A DNA stretch of 44,428 nt, from assembly GCA_020634415.1 (NCBI GenBank), contig JACKBT010000037.1:1-44428 (forward strand), read 5' to 3'. Position numbers and translations under genes: made by a program. The notes beneath the pieces were generated by a model. That model saw only the letters and a program-made list of their open reading frames with translations, was not told the origin of the DNA and made no database searches. Positions 1 to 8,586 of this stretch are shown in pieces. How positions within the stretch are numbered: position 1 is the stretch's first letter; the number at the start of each line of letters is the position of its first letter. This stretch comes from Ardenticatenaceae bacterium (GTDB taxonomy: Bacteria > Chloroflexota > Anaerolineae > Promineifilales > Promineifilaceae).

Positions 1-495
1 TCGTGGCGGCTGCGGGTGGATGAGGTGCGGCTGCCTGATGGCGCGACTATGGAGCGGGGGGTGGTGGAGCATCCGGGGGCGGTGGTGCTGATGCCGTTGG
101 TGGCGGGTGAGGCAGGCTACCAAATTGTGATGCTTCGCCAATATCGGGCGGCGATTGGGGCGACGATTTTGGAACTGCCCGCCGGGACGCGGGGCTGGGG
201 TGAGGATTGGCTGGTTTGCGCCCAGCGGGAACTGCGTGAGGAGACGGGGTATCGGGCCGATAGCTTTATGTCGTTGGGGCAGATTTGGCCGGCACCGGGC
301 GGCTCGGATGAGTTGATGACGCTGTATGTGGCGACGGGTCTGACGCCGGACCCGCTGCCGATGGATGTGGATGAGGAGATTGAGGTGGTGGCAATGGCTT
401 TAGATGAGGTGGTGGCGATGGCTCTGGACGGCCGTTTGCAAGACGGCAAAAGCGTCGTCGGCATTTTGCGCACCGCCCACCACCTGCAATTGTAA
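1..495 (+). CDS. NUDIX hydrolase, ADP-ribose pyrophosphatase-like (5' end missing)
   Basis: The reading frame is open from the first base, so the gene starts outside the window; a GTG at 16 could be read as a start, but the residues before it (SWRLR) fit the usual N-terminal strand of ADP-ribose pyrophosphatases. The NUDIX box is complete: Gly, five residues, Glu, seven residues, then RELREETGY. The sequence before it (VEHPGAVVLMPL, then ILELPAGT) is typical of the NudF/ADPRase branch, which hydrolyses ADP-ribose to AMP and ribose-5-phosphate with Mg2+ bound by the box glutamates. Substrate is inferred from family resemblance. Its stop codon directly abuts the stop of the convergent Lon-like gene, leaving no room for a terminator between them. 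Confidence 0.88.
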   Translation, partial: SWRLRVDEVRLPDGATMERGVVEHPGAVVLMPLVAGEAGYQIVMLRQYRAAIGATILELPAGTRGWGEDWLVCAQRELREETGYRADSFMSLGQIWPAPGGSDELMTLYVATGLTPDPLPMDVDEEIEVVAMALDEVVAMALDGRLQDGKSVVGILRTAHHLQL

Positions 496-2898
496 CTATT
501 CGTCTTCCTCTTCTTCCTCTTCATCCTCATCGTGTTTGCTGTCGCCGAATGATTTTAGATCGTGGGCCATTTTGAGCAGTTGTTTTTGTACAAGGTGATG
601 GACGGTGCCTTCGGGGTAATCGCCTTCGTTGTTGGCTGTGCCAGCGGGGATGCCGGTTAGCAGTTCGATGCCTTCGTCAATGGTGCTGACGGACCAGATG
701 TGGAACTGGTTGTGGGCAACGGCCGTTACCACATCCTCGGGCAGCATCAAATCTTGCACATTACTGGCCGGGATCATGACCCCCTGCTCGCCGGTTAGAC
801 CACGTGCTTCGCAGATGCGGAAAAAGCCCTCAATTTTTTCATTCACGCCGCCAATGGGCTGCACTTCGCCATATTGATTCACCGAACCGGTGACGGCGAT
901 GCCCTGGTTGATGGGCAAATTGCTGAGGGTGGACAGGATGGCATACAGCTCTGTGGAGGAGGCACTGTCGCCATCTACCATGGAGTAGCTTTGCTCAAAG
1001 GTGAGGCTGATGGAGATGGTGAGCGGCTGTTTTTGAGCATATTTGCCACCGAGGTAGCCGCGCAGGGTCATTACGCCTTTTTCGTGGATGGGGCCGGACA
1101 TTTGTGTTTCGCGCTCGATGTGGGTGATGCCATCGTCGCCCATGAAGCTGCGGGCGGTGATGCGCCCTGGCTGGCCGAAGGAGTATTCGCCCATGTCTAG
1201 CACGCTGAGGCCGTTGACCTGGCCGACCACGCCGCCGTCGGTGGCGATGAAGATGGTGTTTTCCAGGATGCGGTCGCGCATTCGGATTTCCATGAGGTTG
1301 CCCCGCTGGGTGCGCTCGGCCAGGGCCTGGCTGACATCGGCGGCGGTGGTGGTGGGACGGCCGTTTTGCTCGGCCCAAAAGCTGGCTTCCCGGATGATGT
1401 CAGCAATTTTGCCGAATTCGGCACTGAGTTTTGTCTGGTCTTCGACCAGCCAGGAGCCGTATTCGATGACTTTGGCAACGGCCGTTTTGTCAAAATGCAA
1501 CAGCTTTTCCTCGTGGCACATGGTGGCGACAAACTTCGCATACTCTTGCATGTTGTCCGCGTGGCGCGGCATAACGGAGTCGAAGTCGGCGCGGACTTTG
1601 AACAGGGTTTCAAAATCCTCGTCGTTGTCATAGAGGTAGTAGTAGAGGCCGGGGCTGCCCATGAGGATGATTTTGACATCCAGGGGGATGGGTTCGGGGT
1701 CGAGTGATTTAGCCAGAACCTGACTGCCATCCATTGTGGCAAATTGGCGCAGGTCTACGTGCTTGCTTTTGAGGGCGCGTTTGAGGGCTTCCCAGGTACG
1801 GCCGTCGCGCAGCAGATCGGAGGCGTTCATGATGAGGTAGCCGCCGTTGGCCTGGTGCAGGCTGCCGCTTTTGATGTTGGTGAAGTGGGTGGTGACGATG
1901 CCGGCCTGCATTTCATATTCCAAACGGCCGATTAGATTGTGGAAGGTGGGGTTTTGCTCCACGATGACGGGGGCGCCTTTGGTTTTGGTGTGGTCTATGA
2001 AGAGGTTGACTTCGTAGCGGCGCAGGTCAATCTCGTGGGGACTGTCTACAGGTGGCGCGAAATCGTCAACCTGGTTGATGACATCCTGGTGCAGTTCGTG
2101 CAGGTAGAGGGCGATTTCCTCTTGCCCAGCGTAGGTTTCTTGGAGGGTTTGCATGTTGCGCTGAACGGCCGTTTCGGCCACCGCCCGGTCAATTTCCTTC
2201 ATTTGCGCTCGTGTCTGCTCCTCTAGTTCATAGATTTGCTCCATGATATTTTGCAGTTCGGCCATTAGCGTGCGCTGGGCGGCTTCCAGGGCTTGCTGCT
2301 GCTCGGCGGGCAACTGTTGGAAAGCCTGGGGGGGGAGGGGCTGCCCGTTTTGCACGGGAGCCAGCATCAGGCCGGATGGGGTGTTGAGCAGGGCAACTCC
2401 TTGCTGCCCGGCCTTCACTTGCAAGGCTCCCAGCCATTCGCTTTTTTTCTGCTCCAGGGCTTCGTTGAGATGGGCGATGGCTTCTTGGTAACTGTCGGCT
2501 TCGTAGGCTTTGGGCAAATCTTCGCGCAGGCCGTTTAGCAGTTTGGTCATGCGTTCCTGGAAGATGCGGCCTTCACCGGCGGGGAATTCGATGGCACGGG
2601 GTTTGTGGGGGGTGCTGAAGTTGTGGACGTAGACCCAATCATCGGGTGTGGGGCGGTCTTGTGCCAGGCGTTGCAGGAAATGTTCGATGGCGGTGGCTCG
2701 GCCTGTGCCGGTGCGGCCCAGGGCGTAGATGTTGTAGCCTTCGCTCTGGATGCTGATGCCAAATTGGATGGCGCGTGTGCCACGTGGTTGGCCGATGATG
2801 TTACGCAAGGGGTCGAATTCGGCCGTTGTCTCAAAATTCAGTTTGTCCGGGTCACAAACCAAACGCAGCTTGTCTGGCTGTAGGGGTTGTACAGGCAT
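496..2898 (-). CDS. Lon-like ATP-dependent protease (LonB/AAA_32 type)
   Basis: An 800-residue protein with an N-terminal AAA+ region and a C-terminal Lon protease domain. The P-loop reads GRTGTGRAT near residue 60, and GGYLIMNASDLL near the middle resembles a Walker B segment. The proteolytic dyad is visible: Ser645 in DGDSAS and Lys688 in GGVNEKIEG, 43 residues apart, the same spacing as Ser679/Lys722 in E. coli Lon. It lacks the long N-terminal LAN domain of LonA and matches the COG1067 group of Lon-like proteases found in many bacteria. The last ten residues are almost all Asp/Glu. A DNA-binding or membrane role cannot be seen. It is transcribed alone, with an intergenic region of about 220 bases upstream. 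Confidence 0.9.
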   Translation of the reverse strand: MPVQPLQPDKLRLVCDPDKLNFETTAEFDPLRNIIGQPRGTRAIQFGISIQSEGYNIYALGRTGTGRATAIEHFLQRLAQDRPTPDDWVYVHNFSTPHKPRAIEFPAGEGRIFQERMTKLLNGLREDLPKAYEADSYQEAIAHLNEALEQKKSEWLGALQVKAGQQGVALLNTPSGLMLAPVQNGQPLPPQAFQQLPAEQQQALEAAQRTLMAELQNIMEQIYELEEQTRAQMKEIDRAVAETAVQRNMQTLQETYAGQEEIALYLHELHQDVINQVDDFAPPVDSPHEIDLRRYEVNLFIDHTKTKGAPVIVEQNPTFHNLIGRLEYEMQAGIVTTHFTNIKSGSLHQANGGYLIMNASDLLRDGRTWEALKRALKSKHVDLRQFATMDGSQVLAKSLDPEPIPLDVKIILMGSPGLYYYLYDNDEDFETLFKVRADFDSVMPRHADNMQEYAKFVATMCHEEKLLHFDKTAVAKVIEYGSWLVEDQTKLSAEFGKIADIIREASFWAEQNGRPTTTAADVSQALAERTQRGNLMEIRMRDRILENTIFIATDGGVVGQVNGLSVLDMGEYSFGQPGRITARSFMGDDGITHIERETQMSGPIHEKGVMTLRGYLGGKYAQKQPLTISISLTFEQSYSMVDGDSASSTELYAILSTLSNLPINQGIAVTGSVNQYGEVQPIGGVNEKIEGFFRICEARGLTGEQGVMIPASNVQDLMLPEDVVTAVAHNQFHIWSVSTIDEGIELLTGIPAGTANNEGDYPEGTVHHLVQKQLLKMAHDLKSFGDSKHDEDEEEEEEDE

Positions 2899-3026
2899 AT
2901 TCTCTCCATGTGTGGAATGGTGCGGGAATCTTACTGCTAGGCTGGCAAGCTGACAAGAATAAAGGGGATTGGTAATGGGGTAATTGAGTAATTAAGTAAC
3001 CGCTTGTAGGTAAGTTAGCGGTTTTC

Positions 3027-3059
3027 AGATTGGGCCAATCTTCAAGATTGGCCCAATCT
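3027..3059. repeat. 16-bp perfect inverted repeat in a gene-free gap
   Basis: AGATTGGGCCAATCTT and its exact reverse complement are separated by one base. Outside it lie TTAGCGG and CCGCTAA, which extend the pairing with an interruption. The rest of the 2899-3122 gap holds short runs related to GTAATTG (around 2970-3000) and no ORF I can support. The arm resembles the inverted repeats at 21444-21474 and 38790-38833, suggesting a dispersed palindrome family. It may also act as a terminator for the DUF5996 transcript, but no T-run follows. Confidence 0.7.
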
Positions 3060-3122
3060 CCGCTAAGTTGATTTTGAACATTTACTAATTGCTAAGTGGC
3101 GTTATGACTGCCTATTACTTAA

Positions 3123-3938
3123 TCACTCAATTAATGTAGGGCGTGTGATTTCGTAGACGCGGTGGGCGAAGTGGCGGAGGCGGGTTTCGGCGTGGGGGTC
3201 GCCGACGAGTTGGGTGTAGGGGAGCATGGTGCCTTGCCAGCCTTTGGTGTGCCAATAGGCACCGGTGGGCAGTTCTTGGTTGAGTAGGCTGTCGCTTTGG
3301 AAGGGGAAGGGGTTGGAGTAGAAGTAGATGGGGGGGCCGGGGTAGAAGCCGAGGTTGAGTTGGGCGGGGAATTCTTGCACTTTGCCATGTTCCTCGGTGG
3401 TGACGGTGCGAGTGCCGAACCATTCGAGGGAGAGGTCGAAGTTGTGGGGCCAGAGTTGGATGGGGCTGAGGCGGCCGGTGAGGGTGCGGCGGTGGTCGGT
3501 GAAGATGCGGTGGACTTGGGTAACGGCCGTTAAAAACCCTTCTGCCTCCTTTGCCTCATAGTCTCGTGCTTCATCGCTCTCGAATTTGGCGCGGGCGTAG
3601 TCGCCGGTGAGGCCGTGTTGGGCAACGGCCGTTATCACCCAATCGCCCATCTCGGTGCCGGTGAGGCCCTGGCGCATACTGACGGCCTGTGTGCCGCCGA
3701 GGCTGGTTTCTACGCGGAGCATGTGGTTTTGTAAGTCCATCTCCAGCCATAACTGGCCGCCATCGGGCAGGTTCATAGCAGTGGTGCGCAGGCCATACGG
3801 CCACAGGCGCAGGCTGATGTGCCACCATTGGGGATGGGGCTGGGCATGGGTGCGGGGGATAACGCCGAGGGCTTGGGCGTAGTTATGTAAAGTTTTGCGG
3901 GTGGCTTCAAAGCCGTCTAGTGGGGGGAAAATGGACAT
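3123..3938 (-). CDS. DUF5996 family protein
   Basis: A protein of 271 residues whose N-terminal part resembles DUF5996 proteins: FPPLDGFEATRKTLHNYAQ, then a WWHISLRLWPYGLRT segment. The function of the family is not known to me. The start is set at the ATG at 3938 rather than the upstream in-frame TTG at 3956, because GGAGAAAGG, an excellent ribosome binding site, lies just before the ATG and overlaps the stop of the upstream small gene. The four-base gap and shared binding site imply translational coupling with that gene. No membrane segment or signal peptide is evident. Confidence 0.7.
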   Translation of the reverse strand: MSIFPPLDGFEATRKTLHNYAQALGVIPRTHAQPHPQWWHISLRLWPYGLRTTAMNLPDGGQLWLEMDLQNHMLRVETSLGGTQAVSMRQGLTGTEMGDWVITAVAQHGLTGDYARAKFESDEARDYEAKEAEGFLTAVTQVHRIFTDHRRTLTGRLSPIQLWPHNFDLSLEWFGTRTVTTEEHGKVQEFPAQLNLGFYPGPPIYFYSNPFPFQSDSLLNQELPTGAYWHTKGWQGTMLPYTQLVGDPHAETRLRHFAHRVYEITRPTLIE

Positions 3939-3942
3939 GTTT

Positions 3943-4170
3943 TTACCTTTCTCCAAAGATGGCGCGTAGTTTTTCTACGGCTTGATGCAGGTCATGGTGG
4001 TCTGGGTGGGGATGGGTTTGCAGGTGGCGATCGGCCGTTTGCCAAAGCTGATGGAGGTCTTCTCTGGCGTTGAACAGGAGGAGGCTGAGGTCAACGCGGG
4101 GACCGCCTCTCTTGGTGAGCCGGGGGTCTTGGGCTAGTTTGTCCGATAGGTCGTCATATAGACTTTTCAT
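3943..4170 (-). CDS. Small hypothetical protein, coupled to the DUF5996 gene
   Basis: A charged protein of 75 residues beginning MKSLYDDLSDKLAQ, with no motif I recognise. The start is set at the ATG at 4170, preceded by AGGAAG at a good distance; a longer frame reaches 4212 but lacks such a site. It is mostly predicted helical, with a His-rich stretch (HPHPDHHDLH) near residue 55. Its end overlaps the ribosome binding site of the DUF5996 gene four bases downstream, so the two are probably one operon. It could be a helical partner of that protein, but this is only context. Confidence 0.6.
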   Translation of the reverse strand: MKSLYDDLSDKLAQDPRLTKRGGPRVDLSLLLFNAREDLHQLWQTADRHLQTHPHPDHHDLHQAVEKLRAIFGER

Positions 4171-4298
4171 GGGCTGCTTCCTTCTTGCTTGTGACGATTG
4201 TGACGAGGGCATTATACCTTATGTGGGGCAATTATGGAGGCAGCCGCGTTGTTGAATATGGTACACTTGCCCCAAATTAGGTGTATGAGGTGACTGTG

Positions 4299-5015
4299 AT
4301 GGAGATTGATTTGACGGATAAGGTGGTGCTGATTACGGGGGCGACGGGGAATGTGGGGCGGGCAACGGCCGTTGCCTGCCGCGAACAAGGGGCGAAAGTT
4401 GCACTTACGGGGCGCAAAATGGCTGAATTGGAGGAGATGTTTGCCGAGTGGGTGGATGACGAGCGGGTGTTTTTGGTAACGGCCGATCTGATGGATGAGG
4501 CGGCGGTGAATGGGATGGTGGCGCAGGTGGTGGCGCGGTTTGGCCGGGTTGATGGCCTGGTGAATGTGGCGGGCGGCTTCAAGGCAGGCACGCCGGTGCA
4601 TGAAACGTCGCTGCGCGATTGGGAGTTTATGCTGAATTTGAATGCCCGCTCGGTCTTTTTTACCAGCCGGGCGGCTGTGCCACCTATGCTGGCGCAGGGG
4701 TCGGGGCGGATTGTGAATATTGGGTCGCAGGCGGCGTTGGCGGGTAAGGCGAAGATGGCGGCGTATAGTGTGGCGAAGACGGCCGTTCTGCGCCTCACCG
4801 AAAGCATGGCCGCCGAACTCAAAGGGCAGGGTATCACTGTTAATTGCATCATTCCCGACACCATTGACACCCCCGAAAACCGCCAGGCCATGCCCAAGGC
4901 GGATTTTAGTAAATGGGTGACTCCTCAAGAGATTGCCGAGGTGATTGTTTGGCTGCTTACGGAAGCGGGTGGGGCGGTGCAGGGGGCGGCTGTGCCGGTG
5001 TATCGGCGCGGGTAA
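4299..5015 (+). CDS. SDR family NAD(P)-dependent oxidoreductase
   Basis: A short-chain dehydrogenase of 238 residues, normal for classical SDRs. The Rossmann glycine motif TGATGNVG lies near residue 15, the cofactor-site segment LVNVAGG near residue 90, and the catalytic residues are Ser143, Tyr156 and Lys160 (YSVAK). The ATG at 4299 is chosen over an in-frame GTG at 4281 because GAGGTGA precedes it by about six bases. The end of the protein (GGAVQGAAVPVYRRG) matches the usual substrate-lid and tail region. The substrate cannot be told; 3-oxoacyl-ACP reductase and sugar dehydrogenases share this pattern. It stands alone with a 294-base gap after it. Confidence 0.88.
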   Translation: MEIDLTDKVVLITGATGNVGRATAVACREQGAKVALTGRKMAELEEMFAEWVDDERVFLVTADLMDEAAVNGMVAQVVARFGRVDGLVNVAGGFKAGTPVHETSLRDWEFMLNLNARSVFFTSRAAVPPMLAQGSGRIVNIGSQAALAGKAKMAAYSVAKTAVLRLTESMAAELKGQGITVNCIIPDTIDTPENRQAMPKADFSKWVTPQEIAEVIVWLLTEAGGAVQGAAVPVYRRG

Positions 5016-5099
5016 CGGCCAAAGTGGGCCGGTCGCAGATGAATGTATGGGGCGGCATTCCAAGGCCCCTGTGGGTGCGACAGGATTTGGTGTAAGACT

Positions 5100-5132
5100 A
5101 GACTGGAGTAGTTTTCAAAACTGCTCCAGTCT
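5100..5132. repeat. Inverted repeat after the SDR gene
   Basis: Two 16-base arms (AGACTGGAGTAGTTTT and its complement with one mismatch) around a single C. It sits about 85 bases after the SDR stop and is followed by TTCG, not a long T-run. It could end SDR transcription, or it may be a mobile palindrome. No gene is seen between 5016 and 5309. Confidence 0.55.
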
Positions 5133-5224
5133 TTCGAGCTCGTACACGAAAAATAGGCGCACCCTGCCCCTGTTTGGTAGTTCCAATGGGTGTGGGATTT
5201 TGGTACACTGTGAGCATTAGTGTG

Positions 5225-5295
5225 CAAGGGTTGTTTTCGGTGCTGTGTTTTACCTAATTATTGTGCTGATTAGGGCGACAGATGAACAACCCTTG
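5225..5295 (+). promoter_or_regulatory. 11-bp inverted repeat in the leader of the DUF3352 gene
   Basis: CAAGGGTTGTT at 5225-5235 is repeated in exact inverse at 5285-5295, just before the ribosome binding site AAGGAG and the ATG at 5310. The arms are 49 bases apart. Paired, they would hold the ribosome binding region next to a large loop; unpaired, they could be a repressor site. No known regulator or riboswitch is recognised. Confidence 0.35.
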
Positions 5296-5309
5296 ATAAA
5301 GGAGTTGAA

Positions 5310-7088
5310 ATGTCTTTTGAGCCTGAAGTTATCCCCACCGTTCCGCAAAATGAAGGTAAATCTGGATTGCGGCAGTTAACCATGATTGGCCTTTTTGCGA
5401 TTATGTTTCTTGTCGGTTTTGTCATTATCATTTTGTTTGCCGATCCCTTTGACTGGAATTTGTTGCAGCGTTTGAATGGCAATTATGATGCCTCGGCGGC
5501 GGTGATGCCGCCAGATACGATGGTTTATGTGGGCGTGAATTTGCTGGAGGCGAATGTGACGCGCATGACGGAGATTCGGGATGCGTTTGTGGCGGCTTCG
5601 GCGGGCACGGAGGCGGATCTGAATGAGCCGATTGAGGAATTGGACGCTGTGCTGCGTGATGAGTTGGGGCTGAATTTTGCGGAGGATGTTCAGCCCTGGC
5701 TGGGGCAGTTTATGGGTATCGGTTTGTTAGATTTTACGCTGCCTTCTGTGGAGACGGCGGCGGAGCCGACCCTGAATTGGGTGGCGGCGGTGGAGGCTCG
5801 TGATACGGCAGCGGCGGATGCGTTTTTGGCCAAGTTGGTGGAGCAGATGGAGATGGAGATGGGGGAAACGGCCGTTACCGAAACTTACCAAAATATCTCT
5901 TTCGCCACCTTTGTGGCCGATGATCCCTTGTCGGAATTAACGTTGGGGCGGGCGGGCAGCATGGTGCTAATGGGGTCGGGGATGGATGCCGTGCAGCAGG
6001 CAGTAGATGCCCAAAATGGGGATTCCCTGGCTGATGTGATTACTTACCAGGAGACGTTGGCCGAACTGCCAACCGACCGATTGATGACTGTGTATGTGGA
6101 TGGGAGACAGACCCAGAAGTTGACCGAGGAAGCTATGCGGGAGGCTTCGCCTGATCCGGCATCTTTGGCCGCCTTCCAACAGCTTTACAATTCCAATGGT
6201 ATGGGCGGGGTGGCGATGGGGCTTTCGGTGACGGAGGAGGGGATTCAGATGGATTCTGTGTCCACGTTTGACACCGCGCAGCTTTCTGAATTGCAGCAGT
6301 TGAGCCTGGGGGCGTGGGTGGAGGAGCCGCAAACGGCCGCTATTGCTTCCCCAGACACGCTCGTTTATTTTGCCGGGCGTGGGCTTAATGTGATGTGGGC
6401 AACCATGCGTGATGTGATGATGCTGCAAATGAGCCAGGATGAGTTCGATGAATCTATGCAGATTTTTGCGGAGCAGTTTGGCCTTAACCCGGATACAGAC
6501 CTGTTTCCTTATTTAGATGGTGAATTGGCGTTTATGGTTGCTCCCAGCAGTGGTAGTGCGATGGCCGAGGCGCTGGATATTCATTTGAGTGTCACGTTGT
6601 TGGCGGGCACAAGCCAGGAGGCCGAATTGGCCGCGCATGTGGAGACTCTCTCGGCGGCTCTGGGCAATCCGGAGTTGGGGCTGGGGGTGGTGGAAAAGAG
6701 TGAGGTGAATGGCCTGACATTGTATGAACTTTTTTCGCCAATGGAGGAGGCTGTATTTGTTTATGGCATTGGGCATAACTATCTGGTGCTGGGGAGTGAG
6801 CGCGAGGGTTTGGCTGGGCTGTCTTTTGCGGGGGATGGTGTGTCTTTGCAGGACAGTCGTGATTTTCAATTGGTGCAGGCTGCTTTTGCCAATGAGCAGA
6901 TGCCGGTTGTGTATGTGAATGTGCAGGGGTTGTTGGCGGAAATTGAGTCGGGGTTTGCGGCTGAGGATGCGGAGGCGTTTGTGGAAGTAACGGCCGTTTT
7001 CCAACCCATTCGCTATTTTGCGGCTACCAGTGTTGTCAAGGACGATATGATTCATGCAACGGCGATTCTCTTCATTGAAACTGACTGA
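5310..7088 (+). CDS. DUF3352 domain-containing membrane-anchored protein
   Basis: A protein of 592 residues with a single N-terminal membrane segment (residues about 25-48, MIGLFAIMFLVGFVIIILF) after a short cytoplasmic head, followed by a large extracytoplasmic domain. The start of the domain, MPPDTMVYVGVNL, is the usual opening of DUF3352 proteins, which are abundant in Chloroflexota and Cyanobacteria and have no established function. The sequence is strongly acidic with many Ala/Glu/Met stretches and no Cys pair. AAGGAG at a normal distance supports the ATG at 5310. No operon partner is evident on either side. Confidence 0.72.
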   Translation: MSFEPEVIPTVPQNEGKSGLRQLTMIGLFAIMFLVGFVIIILFADPFDWNLLQRLNGNYDASAAVMPPDTMVYVGVNLLEANVTRMTEIRDAFVAASAGTEADLNEPIEELDAVLRDELGLNFAEDVQPWLGQFMGIGLLDFTLPSVETAAEPTLNWVAAVEARDTAAADAFLAKLVEQMEMEMGETAVTETYQNISFATFVADDPLSELTLGRAGSMVLMGSGMDAVQQAVDAQNGDSLADVITYQETLAELPTDRLMTVYVDGRQTQKLTEEAMREASPDPASLAAFQQLYNSNGMGGVAMGLSVTEEGIQMDSVSTFDTAQLSELQQLSLGAWVEEPQTAAIASPDTLVYFAGRGLNVMWATMRDVMMLQMSQDEFDESMQIFAEQFGLNPDTDLFPYLDGELAFMVAPSSGSAMAEALDIHLSVTLLAGTSQEAELAAHVETLSAALGNPELGLGVVEKSEVNGLTLYELFSPMEEAVFVYGIGHNYLVLGSEREGLAGLSFAGDGVSLQDSRDFQLVQAAFANEQMPVVYVNVQGLLAEIESGFAAEDAEAFVEVTAVFQPIRYFAATSVVKDDMIHATAILFIETD

Positions 7089-7134
7089 TGATTTGATTCT
7101 GGGTCTTTAGGATTTTAAGGGGTTGATCCGCTAA

Positions 7135-7162
7135 GTAGGGCAAAGGCACGCCTTTGCCCTAC
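7135..7162. repeat. 13-bp perfect inverted repeat (REP-like or terminator)
   Basis: GTAGGGCAAAGGC and its exact complement flank a two-base centre. It lies 46 bases after the DUF3352 stop. The GC-rich stem could terminate that transcript, though there is no T-run; similar short GTAGGGC-type palindromes are common dispersed repeats. Confidence 0.6.
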
Positions 7163-7206
7163 AGCATATGGTGGATACCCCACGAATTCCTAAAGAGCCT
7201 TGATTC

Positions 7207-7331
7207 TGAAAGGCAACTTGCCGGAGGTTCTACCTGGTAAGCAAAGGTGGAACCTTCGGCACGGGCTGAACCGGGACGACGAAAGTTCCCTCATGCTTCT
7301 GACCTAAGGGGAAGATGGGGGAACTTTTTTT
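7207..7331 (+). promoter_or_regulatory. Attenuator-type structured leader before the alcohol dehydrogenase gene (T-box-like)
   Basis: The segment AAAGGTGGAACC at 7243-7254 resembles the T-box consensus (AGGGTGGNACC). Before it, CTTGCC and GGTAAG form a small hairpin. The piece AAAGTTCCC at 7282-7290 can pair either upstream with GGAACCTTCG (7249-7258, using CGAA and GTTCC) or downstream with GGGGGAACTTT to make a strong terminator. These two pairings exclude each other, as in an antiterminator/terminator switch. I cannot place a convincing stem I or specifier loop, and an alcohol dehydrogenase is an unusual T-box target, so the class of element is unsettled. Confidence 0.45.
7282..7331 (+). 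terminator. Rho-independent terminator in the dehydrogenase leader
   Basis: AAAGTTCCC pairs with GGGAACTTT and is followed by a run of seven T's (7325-7331). Inner pairs CAT/ATG and CTT/AAG lengthen the stem. It lies about 100 bases before the alcohol dehydrogenase start and so most likely controls read-through into that gene. Confidence 0.75.
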
Positions 7332-7434
7332 GTTGCTTTCTCGTGCTGGAAAAGTGTGATTGCTTTATAGTTGATCATATTTTTGAAGCAGCCTCTGGGA
7401 GGGAAGTTGCCTCCTGGTGGATTAGGAGAACTGT

Positions 7435-8514
7435 ATGAAAGCGGCCGTTTGTTATGAATTTGGCAAACCATTGGTGGTGGAAGAGGTGGTGTTGGCACCG
7501 CCGCAGGCGGGTGAGGTGCTGGTGAAGCTGGCGGCGTGTGCCATTTGCCACAGCGATATTCATTATATGGAAGGGGCGTGGGGCGGCTCGTTACCGGCCG
7601 TTTATGGGCACGAGGCGGCGGGGGTGGTAACGGCCGTTGGCGAGGGCGTGGTCGTTACCCAACCAGGCGATCATGTGGTTGTGTCGCTCATTCGCTCTTG
7701 TGGCCGCTGTTTTTACTGCGTGCAGGGCCAGCCGATGTTGTGCGAGACGCAGTTTGCTTTACATAAAGAGAGTAGGTTGGCGGCGGCAGACGGCCGTTCC
7801 ATTCAACAGGGCATCAAAGTCGGGGGATTTGCCGAACAGGTCGTTGTGCATGAATCGCAGGTGGTGCCCATTCCCCACGAGATACCGCTGGACAGTGCCT
7901 CGCTGTTGGCTTGCGGCGTAATTACGGGGCTGGGCGCGGTGGTGAACACGGCGCAGATGCCAGCGGGCAGCAGTGCCGTCATCATCGGTGCGGGCGGCGT
8001 GGGACTGAACAGCATTCAGGGGGCGCGGCTCTCTGGGGCGCAGCCGATTGTGGCGATTGATTTGCTGCCGGAGAAGCTGAAGGCGGCCAAGGAGTTTGGG
8101 GCGACGCATGTGCTGAATCCGAGCGAGGGGGATGTGAAAACGGCCGTGCTCGCGCTCACTCGGGGGCGCGGAGCCGACTACGTTTTTGTTACCGTTGGCA
8201 GCGGCAAGGCCATCGAGCAAGGGCTTACTCTTATCCGGCGTGGTGGCACGTTCGTGATGGTGGGAATGCCGCCCAGTGGCGTACCGCTGACCGTCGAAGC
8301 GACTAATTTTGCCTTCGATAATCAGCGTGTGTTGGGCAGTAATATGGGGTCTACCCGCTTGCAGGTGGATGTGCCCAAACTGGTGGAGCTATATCTGCAA
8401 GAGCGGCTCAAATTGGATGAGTTGGTAACGGGCCGTTATCCGTTGGCACAGATTAACGAGGCCATTGCCGAAGTGAATCGGGGCGAAGCCCTGCGGAATG
8501 TGATTGTGTTTTGA
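7435..8514 (+). CDS. Zinc-dependent alcohol dehydrogenase
   Basis: A medium-chain dehydrogenase of 359 residues. The catalytic zinc ligands are present: Cys38 in the AICHSD segment and His59-Glu60 in GHEAAG. The structural zinc loop has its four cysteines (SCGRCFYCVQGQPMLC). The cofactor fold shows GAGGVGLN near residue 185, and an acidic residue after the second strand (VAIDL) suggests NAD rather than NADP. It resembles class III/AdhC-type enzymes that oxidise alcohols or S-adducts to aldehydes; the exact substrate is unknown. AGGAG precedes the ATG by seven bases. The leader with a conditional terminator suggests regulated expression. It precedes two MR/MLE-family enzymes on the same strand. 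Confidence 0.9.
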   Translation: MKAAVCYEFGKPLVVEEVVLAPPQAGEVLVKLAACAICHSDIHYMEGAWGGSLPAVYGHEAAGVVTAVGEGVVVTQPGDHVVVSLIRSCGRCFYCVQGQPMLCETQFALHKESRLAAADGRSIQQGIKVGGFAEQVVVHESQVVPIPHEIPLDSASLLACGVITGLGAVVNTAQMPAGSSAVIIGAGGVGLNSIQGARLSGAQPIVAIDLLPEKLKAAKEFGATHVLNPSEGDVKTAVLALTRGRGADYVFVTVGSGKAIEQGLTLIRRGGTFVMVGMPPSGVPLTVEATNFAFDNQRVLGSNMGSTRLQVDVPKLVELYLQERLKLDELVTGRYPLAQINEAIAEVNRGEALRNVIVF

Positions 8515-8574
8515 TCACGCCAAGACGCAAAGGCGCGAAGATTTTTCCCTTTGCATCTTGGCGCCTTGGCGTGA
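8515..8574. repeat. Interrupted inverted repeat between the dehydrogenase and MR/MLE genes
   Basis: TCACGCCAAG immediately after the dehydrogenase stop is matched by CTTGGCGTGA at 8565-8574, with inner partial matches such as GCAAAGG and CCTTTGC. The wording (CGCCAAGACGCAAAGGCGC) is of a type widely scattered in bacterial genomes as intergenic repeats. It could form a long imperfect hairpin in the mRNA. Confidence 0.55.
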
Positions 8575-8586
8575 GGCTTTTATCTT

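Noticed and set aside
874..1200. Plus-strand ORFs inside the Lon-like gene and similar overlapping frames elsewhere
   Set aside because: They lie opposite strongly conserved protein domains and show no motif of their own; they are shadows of GC-rich coding sequence.
7207..7331. c-di-GMP-I or cobalamin riboswitch
   Set aside because: Isolated words (GCAAAG; GGTGGAA with GGCACGGGC) fit, but the P1 closing helix of the first and the B12 box of the second are missing.
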